Below, one piece after another: positions 6,736 through 10,831 of a stretch of 10,831 bases of DNA. The notes below the pieces were generated by a model. It had not been told where the DNA came from. It did no database searches and saw only the letters and a program-made list of their open reading frames with translations. A program made the position numbers and the translations under genes. The DNA lies in the NCBI GenBank assembly GCA_017613855.1, contig JAGACY010000038.1, positions 1 through 10,831 on the forward strand, in the 5' to 3' direction. The DNA is from Pseudomonadota bacterium (GTDB lineage: Bacteria > Myxococcota > Bradymonadia > UBA4248). Numbering within the stretch: the stretch's first letter is position 1; each line of letters begins with the position of its first letter.

Positions 6736-7265
6736 CTAAATACAGGCTGCCACATTTCATGCAGTGCAATCAAGCGTTCGAGAGATGCTGTACCAAAGCG
6801 TTCATATTTTTTACACAGAGAATCCCACGATTTTTCTTCGCGAAGAAATGCAGGATTTTTACTGTAAAAATTATCCGCATAGGTAATCAGCTTTTCTTCG
6901 AAAGTCTCGGGCAAAAAATCCCTTGCAGGAAGCGGCATTTTTCCGTCGACAATTTCCTGTGCAGTCAGGCCGCTGCCGATGTGGCGTTCGCAAACGCGGG
7001 CATGGCGCGCATATCTGATGCGATCGAGTTTACGCAGATATTCCGCACCTAAAAGGCCATGACGCATGTAGGGTTCTGTGCCCAGGCACCCAATATCGGG
7101 CGCATTGACCCAAAGAATACCGTAATCGTGGAGCATGGCAGCTTCGCGCAAAAAAACATAATCAATGGCATCGGCGTAACGGCTGTGTTCTGCCAGACTC
7201 AAAGCTTTTTGGTAAACGCATTCCGAGTGGATGCGCATAATTTCATGACAATCGGGAATCGACAT
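6732..7265 (-). CDS. HD-domain metal-dependent phosphohydrolase
   Basis: From the ATG at 7263-7265 the protein has 177 residues. It carries the HD superfamily pattern: H13 in RIHSECV, the H47-D48 pair in AAMLHDYGI, H69 in YMRHGLLGAEYL, H88 and H94 in RHARVCERHIGSGLT, and D131 in TYADNFYSKNP. The GLT-QEI and LPETFEEKLITYADNFYSKNP stretches resemble small stand-alone HDIG-type proteins of unknown substrate; these usually cleave phosphate esters of nucleotides or nucleic acids. A longer reading from the GTG at 7311-7313 is possible, but that codon is the end of a terminator-like hairpin (7282-7313), so I prefer the internal ATG. It lies 87 bases downstream of the kinase gene and may be reached by read-through. 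The stop codon is inside a heptad repeat. Confidence 0.8.
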   Translation of the reverse strand: MSIPDCHEIMRIHSECVYQKALSLAEHSRYADAIDYVFLREAAMLHDYGILWVNAPDIGCLGTEPYMRHGLLGAEYLRKLDRIRYARHARVCERHIGSGLTAQEIVDGKMPLPARDFLPETFEEKLITYADNFYSKNPAFLREEKSWDSLCKKYERFGTASLERLIALHEMWQPVFS

Positions 7266-7271
7266 TTTCAC

Positions 7272-7313
7272 AAAAAATATCGTGCGCCGTATGACCGAAG
7301 GACATAGGCGCAC
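7272..7313 (-). terminator. Probable terminator of the mpl-kinase operon
   Basis: The 7282-7313 hairpin is followed on the minus strand by GATATTTTTT. It begins 40 bases after the kinase stop codon and in the direction of its transcription. The T6 run starts four bases after the stem, so termination may be partial and allow read-through into the HD gene. Confidence 0.6.
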
Positions 7314-7348
7314 GGCGCGAGGCGTATTGAGGCGCAGCCGAAATAGCC
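7282..7348 (-). repeat. Second doublet of TAT/ATA bulged-C hairpins
   Basis: Reading on the minus strand, the first hairpin (7348 to 7321) is GGC-TAT-T, a two-base mismatch, GGC, loop TGC, GCC, a two-base mismatch, A-ATA, unpaired C, GCC. The second (7313 to 7282) is GTGCGCC-TAT-GTCC, loop TTC, GGTC-ATA, unpaired C, GGCGCAC, with one T-T mismatch. It has the same layout as 571-629: two hairpins in one orientation, the second with the longer outer stem. Confidence 0.7.
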
Positions 7349-7352
7349 AGCG

Positions 7353-8567
7353 CTAATCCATACATAACAAAACAATGAGCAGAACCGCCAGAATGACAAT
7401 GACAGATCCGATACAAATCCAGGCTTTCTTAGAGATATGGAACCCTTCATCCACGCGAGGCATTTCAATCGTTTCGTCATTGTCCCAACTGTCATCGATC
7501 TGTTTCGGCACACCATCGGCATCCGCCATAAGCATATCGCTTTCTTCGGCTGCTTTTTGTAAAGCATCAATCGGAATGAGCTCACTTCGCGTGTGCGGTT
7601 TGACATCATCGTCGGCAGCGGTGGCACCTTCGGGAGCCGGCTGTGGCGGCAAATCATCATCATGATATTGAGGCGGCTTGATTTTCGCAATAATCTCGCC
7701 AAGTTCCGAGGGCGGATTGCCAAGCCGGTTCATATAACCGCGCAGAGCATCGGCAAATTCTTTTGCACTCTGGTAGCGATCGGCTCGATTTCGCGCAAGC
7801 CCCTTGCGAACGATAGCCTCGAGATCGGGCGTGACATGAGAGTTATACTGAGTAATCGACGGAACGATGGATTTACGCACCAAATCGAGGATTTTCATCT
7901 CGACCGGATCGTTAAACAGCGGCCTCGAGGTCAGCATTTCCCACAATATAATGCCTACCGCGTAAATATCACTGCGATGGTCAATGCTTTCACCATAAGC
8001 GGCTTCAGGCGACAAATAGCTGAATTTGCCCTTGATCAGACTGGGAACCGTGCGAGAAATCTGAGATTTCGATTTAACAAGGCCGAAATCTGTGATTTTT
8101 ACATCGCCGTTGTAACCCAAAAGAATATTGGGTGGGCTAACATCGCGGTGAATCAGATTGAGAGGCTCACCATTGTCATTGGTACAATGGTGGGCATATT
8201 CCAAACCATCGAGCACAAGAATCGCGATTCTAAGCGCCTCATGTACCGGCATCTGGAACTGGTACTGGTTGGCAAAGCTAAGAACCTCGCGCAGATTCAT
8301 ACCATCGACAAAGTCCATCGACAAAAACAGCGCATTATCCATGAGCCCGATTTGGTCGACACGCACGATGTTGGGATGATGCAGAGCCAGACAAACCGAA
8401 GCCTCATCGACAAACATGCTGACGAAATTCGGCTGCTCCGCAAGCGAAGGCAATATGCGCTTAATTGCCATAATCTGACCCGTGTTCAGATTGCGCGCAC
8501 GGAATATTTCCGCCATACCGCCGACATCGACGCGATTGAGAATTTCGAACTGTGTGGTTTCCGGCAT
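7353..8567 (-). CDS. Hanks-type Ser/Thr protein kinase with a C-terminal membrane anchor
   Basis: This 404-residue protein phosphorylates Ser/Thr of unknown targets. The kinase domain (about 8-280) has the glycine loop VDVGGMAEIF (13-22), ATP-binding K36 (AIKR), helix-C E55, catalytic H140-R141-D142 within HRDVSPPN, metal-binding D160-F161-G162 and SPE at 186-188 in place of APE. All catalytic residues are present. The first glycine of the usual GxG is Asp14, a region that also varies in myxobacterial kinases. An acidic, Pro-rich, probably disordered segment follows (about 300-370). A single hydrophobic helix (about 382-403) lies one residue from the C-terminus, so the protein is tail-anchored with the kinase in the cytoplasm and no sensor domain outside. 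It starts two bases after the mpl stop with a GGAAGGA site (8573-8579) inside the mpl end, so translation is coupled. Confidence 0.92.
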   Translation of the reverse strand: MPETTQFEILNRVDVGGMAEIFRARNLNTGQIMAIKRILPSLAEQPNFVSMFVDEASVCLALHHPNIVRVDQIGLMDNALFLSMDFVDGMNLREVLSFANQYQFQMPVHEALRIAILVLDGLEYAHHCTNDNGEPLNLIHRDVSPPNILLGYNGDVKITDFGLVKSKSQISRTVPSLIKGKFSYLSPEAAYGESIDHRSDIYAVGIILWEMLTSRPLFNDPVEMKILDLVRKSIVPSITQYNSHVTPDLEAIVRKGLARNRADRYQSAKEFADALRGYMNRLGNPPSELGEIIAKIKPPQYHDDDLPPQPAPEGATAADDDVKPHTRSELIPIDALQKAAEESDMLMADADGVPKQIDDSWDNDETIEMPRVDEGFHISKKAWICIGSVIVILAVLLIVLLCMD

Positions 8568-8569
8568 GT

Positions 8570-10030
8570 CTATCCTTCCGATTCCAGTACAGCTTTCAGT
8601 TTACGATGCAAACCACCAAAGGCACTCCCACTCATTCCTAGTACGATATCGCCCGTTTTGCAATGGTTAGCGAGATAAGAAACGATATCATCGACTTCAG
8701 GGATGAGCTGCGCATGTTTTCCCATAGCATTCAAATCCTCGACGACCTTCGGGATATTGATGAGCTGCTCGGGTGGCAAATCATCCTTTTTATAAGGCGC
8801 ACTCAAAATGATTTCGTCGCATTCGGCAAGCGCCACGGGATATTCATGCTGAAATACCGCGCGCCGCGACGTATTGCTTTTCATTTCAAAAATGCCCCAA
8901 ATCCGGTTGTGCGGATGGCGCGCACGAATGGCGCGCACCGTCTCGCGAACCGCAGTTGGATGATGGGCAAAATCGTCGTAAATCGTCACGCCTTTGACGA
9001 CGCCAATCAATTCCTGGCGTTTCTTGACACCGCGATATTCCGCCAGTCCCAAAGCAATTTTATCTGCACTCACACCAAGCTGATGCGCCAAAACCGAAGC
9101 TGCCGTCAAATTGTAGGCATTGTGCCGCCCCGTCATCGGTGAATCGACGTGAACGAGCAATTGCCCTGCGTTATCGACAACATCGAGGCTCAGACCGCCG
9201 TCATGCATGACGACATTTTCGGCATGGTAACTGCCTTTTCCGTTCAGACTAAACCCAATGCACTTGCAGGATGCAGACTTGATCACGCGGCAGACATTGT
9301 CATCATCGGCATTGTAACAAATGACGCCATTTGGGCCCATGTCGCGCACGAGCTTTTCAAAAACGCCGATGATTTCCTCAAGATCTTTATAAATATCGGC
9401 ATGATCGAACTCGATATTGTTGATGCACAGCAAATTAGGCGCATAATGCCAGAACTTGGGAACTTTATCGAACCATGCGGTGTCGTACTCGTCCCCTTCA
9501 ATGATGAAATAATCCTGATTTCCCTTGTGGGCACCGCAGCCATACGCCAGCACTTCACCACCGATAAATACCGACGGATCGATCCCGGCATGGTCTAAAA
9601 TCGAGGCAGTGAGCGAGCTTGTCGTGGTTTTGCCGTGGGTTCCCGAAATGACAATGCGATGAGCGCTCGATTTCAAATAAAAATGATACAGCGTCTCGGG
9701 CAGCGAAATGCACGAGAATCCGCGTTCCATCGCAGCGATGCATTCTTCATTCGTGCGTCGGCAGAAATTCCCGACCACAACAATCGTATCTTTGGGATCG
9801 AGCCCGTCCAGATGCTCCGGCTTCCAACCTTCCATGGTCTTAATCCCACTGCGCGCCAAAATATCGCTCATGGGCGGATAAAATCCAATATCCGAGCCGC
9901 TCACCTCATAACCCGACTGGCACAAAAGGACACCCAGCGCACCCATGCCGGTTCCGCAGCACCCCAACAAATGAAATTTTCGGGGATTCGTAATAAACTC
10001 GGGACAATCACGTTTTTCCGGTGCAGTCAT
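8570..10030 (-). CDS. mpl: UDP-N-acetylmuramate:L-alanyl-gamma-D-glutamyl-meso-diaminopimelate ligase
   Basis: Mpl is a cytoplasmic Mur-ligase family enzyme. It joins the recycled tripeptide L-Ala-gamma-D-Glu-meso-DAP to UDP-MurNAc using ATP, returning murein pieces to peptidoglycan synthesis. Visible motifs are the N-terminal nucleotide-binding glycine stretch HLLGCCGTGMGALG (20-33), the ATP loop GTHGKTTT (130-137), the Mpl-typical EGDEYDTAWFDK (178-189), YDDFAHHPTAV (about 350) and the C-terminal FEMKSNTSRR segment. With the start at 10030 it has 486 residues, in the normal range for full-length Mpl. An upstream in-frame ATG at 10061-10063 would add 11 residues. I chose 10030 because AAAGGAG (10037-10043) is six bases upstream and the promoter predicts transcription starting just inside the longer version. 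It is first in an operon with the kinase. Confidence 0.93.
   Translation of the reverse strand: MTAPEKRDCPEFITNPRKFHLLGCCGTGMGALGVLLCQSGYEVSGSDIGFYPPMSDILARSGIKTMEGWKPEHLDGLDPKDTIVVVGNFCRRTNEECIAAMERGFSCISLPETLYHFYLKSSAHRIVISGTHGKTTTSSLTASILDHAGIDPSVFIGGEVLAYGCGAHKGNQDYFIIEGDEYDTAWFDKVPKFWHYAPNLLCINNIEFDHADIYKDLEEIIGVFEKLVRDMGPNGVICYNADDDNVCRVIKSASCKCIGFSLNGKGSYHAENVVMHDGGLSLDVVDNAGQLLVHVDSPMTGRHNAYNLTAASVLAHQLGVSADKIALGLAEYRGVKKRQELIGVVKGVTIYDDFAHHPTAVRETVRAIRARHPHNRIWGIFEMKSNTSRRAVFQHEYPVALAECDEIILSAPYKKDDLPPEQLINIPKVVEDLNAMGKHAQLIPEVDDIVSYLANHCKTGDIVLGMSGSAFGGLHRKLKAVLESEG
8573..8579 (-). promoter_or_regulatory. Kinase ribosome binding site within the end of mpl
   Basis: GGAAGGA on the minus strand lies five bases before the kinase ATG (8565-8567) and overlaps the last codons of mpl. 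It supports both the chosen start and translational coupling. Confidence 0.75.
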
Positions 10031-10036
10031 CGCATT

Positions 10037-10043
10037 CTCCTTT
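10037..10043 (-). promoter_or_regulatory. mpl ribosome binding site
   Basis: AAAGGAG on the minus strand with a six-base gap to the ATG at 10028-10030. It decides the mpl start in favour of the protein beginning MTAPEK over the longer in-frame reading. Confidence 0.8.
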
Positions 10044-10055
10044 GCTTGCACGTGC

Positions 10056-10066
10056 CACATCATGTG
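10056..10066. promoter_or_regulatory. Palindrome near the mpl transcription start (possible operator)
   Basis: CACAT-C-ATGTG is a perfect 5+5 palindrome about the middle C. It lies just downstream of the -10 box at 10075-10080, over the predicted transcription start. That placement suits a repressor site, but one short palindrome is weak evidence. Confidence 0.35.
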
Positions 10067-10074
10067 ACCAGGAT

Positions 10075-10103
10075 ATTCTATACCAAGGTGAACGTGGTGT
10101 TAA
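10075..10103 (-). promoter_or_regulatory. Sigma70-type promoter of the mpl-kinase operon
   Basis: On the minus strand, TTAACA (10103-10098) and TAGAAT (10080-10075) each match five of six consensus bases with a 17-base spacer. The predicted start is near 10068, giving a leader of about 38 bases to the mpl ATG at 10030. Confidence 0.7.
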
Positions 10104-10130
10104 ATTTTTAGCCCTTTAATTATGTTGCTT

Positions 10131-10260
10131 GGCTATTTCGCCAAGAGACGTTCCGTAAAACGTCTCTACATGCGAAATACGCCGCGCCTGTCGGGCTTAC
10201 GCCATGCGGCGTTGCGCCCTTTTGGCCGCTCGCTATTGCCTTCGGCAATACGCGTGCGGC
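10131..10260 (+). repeat. Third hairpin doublet, with a nested palindrome
   Basis: The first member (10131-10183) is GGC-TAT-TTCGC, then 30 bases, then GCGAA-ATA, unpaired C10180, GCC. Within the 30 bases is a second perfect stem, AGAGACGTT/AACGTCTCT (10144-10152 with 10159-10167). ACGCCGC/GCGGCGT (10179-10185 with 10206-10212) forms a middle hairpin that competes with the first. The last member (10231-10254) is CGC-TAT-TGCC, loop TTC, GGCA-ATA, unpaired C10251, GCG, with outer GCCGC/GCGGC (10225-10229 with 10256-10260). Confidence 0.7.
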
Positions 10261-10270
10261 TGCTGTTTTT
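10225..10270 (+). terminator. Terminator-like hairpin
   Basis: A long GC-rich stem-loop (10225-10260) is followed by TGCTGTTTTT. It would end plus-strand transcription, but no plus-strand gene precedes it within the window. It may derive from a mobile repeat, or it may block transcription starting within the mpl upstream region. Confidence 0.45.
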
Positions 10271-10521
10271 GCAAATCATGCGAAAAAAAACAACGTGGCT
10301 ATCAAGTGACTGTGTATGGGTGCATGTATTCCCTATATGAGCGGCGCCCCCTTAACCACTCGCCGCGTAGGCGATCCACAGCTAATGACAACATCCATCT
10401 CGAACAGGAGAATTACGATATTCCCTCATAGACGCCATGCCCATTAGGCAATGGCGAAGAGAGAGGGGGGAGGAATAAATGTTAATATGAATATATAGAA
10501 CGTAGAGATAAATAAAAGAAA
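10271..10521. other. Spacer without a recognised gene
   Basis: Together with the hairpins at 10131-10270 this makes a gene-poor stretch of about 400 bases. It holds a bulged hairpin, CGCCATGCC/GGCAATGGCG (10433-10456, loop CATTA, one unpaired A). It also holds a purine-rich run, GAGAGGGGGGAGGAA (about 10460-10475), which looks like a ribosome binding site, but the ATG at 10479 is followed by a stop after three codons. Base composition turns sharply A+T-rich from about 10475. A short open frame here (to 10431) has no recognisable product. Confidence 0.5.
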
Positions 10522-10831
10522 TTAATTACATGAATTCTGAATATCCAATGGCCAATAAGAACAATTATGTTCCATTGCAGAATTTTTTAACATATCTATA
10601 TGTTCTTTTGAGCTAACTCTCCAATTGCTTAAATTTTGATAAAAATTAATTGCTCCTCTAAACATGTTACTCATTGTAGTAACATTTGAGAGTTTGTCGT
10701 TCCAATCATCCAAGTTCTGATCAAAATATTTTGCATTCAAAAACATATCACTCATCCTTCTTACATTTTTTACATCCCATTCATTTATCGGTTGATTAAA
10801 ATGACTATACAAATAAATATTATCATTAATT
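10522..10831 (-). CDS. BspA-like DUF285 repeat protein, C-terminal fragment
   Basis: The frame is open to the window edge, so only the last roughly 103 residues are seen. The internal TTG at 10810-10812 is unlikely to be the real start. The protein consists of about 25-residue repeats of the DUF285/BspA-like leucine-rich type: FNQPINEWDVKNVRRMSDMF, then FDQNLDDW-NVTTMSNMF, then a degenerate FYQNLSNW unit. Such repeats occur in surface proteins and in proteins of gut bacteria, mollicutes and some eukaryotes, often in large families. The C-terminal 30 residues do not match a repeat and contain two Cys. No membrane anchor or sorting signal is visible at this end. The gene is far more A+T-rich than the rest (about 27% G+C over 10501-10560), which suggests acquisition by transfer. 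Its role cannot be given. Confidence 0.75.
   Translation of the reverse strand, partial: INDNIYLYSHFNQPINEWDVKNVRRMSDMFLNAKYFDQNLDDWNDKLSNVTTMSNMFRGAINFYQNLSNWRVSSKEHIDMLKNSAMEHNCSYWPLDIQNSCN

Noticed and set aside
7593..8678. Long plus-strand open frame of 361 codons opposite the kinase gene
   Set aside because: It lies antisense to the well-supported kinase and the end of mpl, has no recognisable domain and shows low-complexity shadow composition.
10122..10431. Short plus-strand open frames upstream of mpl
   Set aside because: They run through the hairpin cluster, have Arg/Cys-rich translations typical of palindromic non-coding DNA, and have no matching ribosome binding site.
10460..10490. 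Strong-looking ribosome binding site GGGGGGAGGAA before an ATG at 10479
   Set aside because: The reading frame stops after three codons, so no gene is supported.

Overview
The window looks like a Gram-negative chromosome of roughly 45-50% G+C. Two things point to a Myxococcota/deltaproteobacterial-type host. One is mpl, a murein-recycling ligase found mainly in Gram-negative proteobacteria. The other is a Hanks-type kinase with the HRDVSPxN catalytic loop common in myxobacterial kinases. This placement is inference and no species is claimed.

Layout: (1) 1-507, the 3' part of an unrecognised gene. (2) 508-753, hairpins, an intrinsic terminator and a near-consensus sigma70-type promoter. (3) 754-5116, a two-gene unit: an Lhr-like superfamily II helicase followed by a YjbR-like/TerB-N/TerB-C protein. 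This is a candidate DNA-processing or defence/stress module. (4) 5117-5302, a chain of five hairpins between convergent genes. (5) 5303-6466 (minus), an M20D metallo-amidohydrolase. (6) 6467-6735, a cluster of 7-nt tandem repeats. (7) 6732-7265 (minus), an HD-domain phosphohydrolase. (8) 7282-7348, a hairpin doublet acting as a probable terminator. (9) 7353-10030 (minus), an mpl-kinase operon behind a good promoter. The kinase has a single C-terminal membrane anchor, which suggests a link between cell-wall recycling and membrane signalling. (10) 10104-10521, a gene-poor stretch with more hairpins. (11) 10522 to the window end (minus), a fragment of an A+T-rich BspA-like (DUF285) repeat protein, probably of foreign origin.

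The most unusual content is in the spacers. Six hairpins share one design: TAT faces ATA, and a single unpaired C lies directly 3' of the ATA. The other stem bases differ but remain complementary. They form three same-strand doublets, and a T-rich stretch follows the last member of each. Separately, at least six arrays have an exact 7-nt period with different unit sequences. One 18-nt stretch is identical in the leaders of two unrelated genes, in the same orientation relative to each gene. Together with the helicase/TerB pair these are the best candidates for undescribed biology here.
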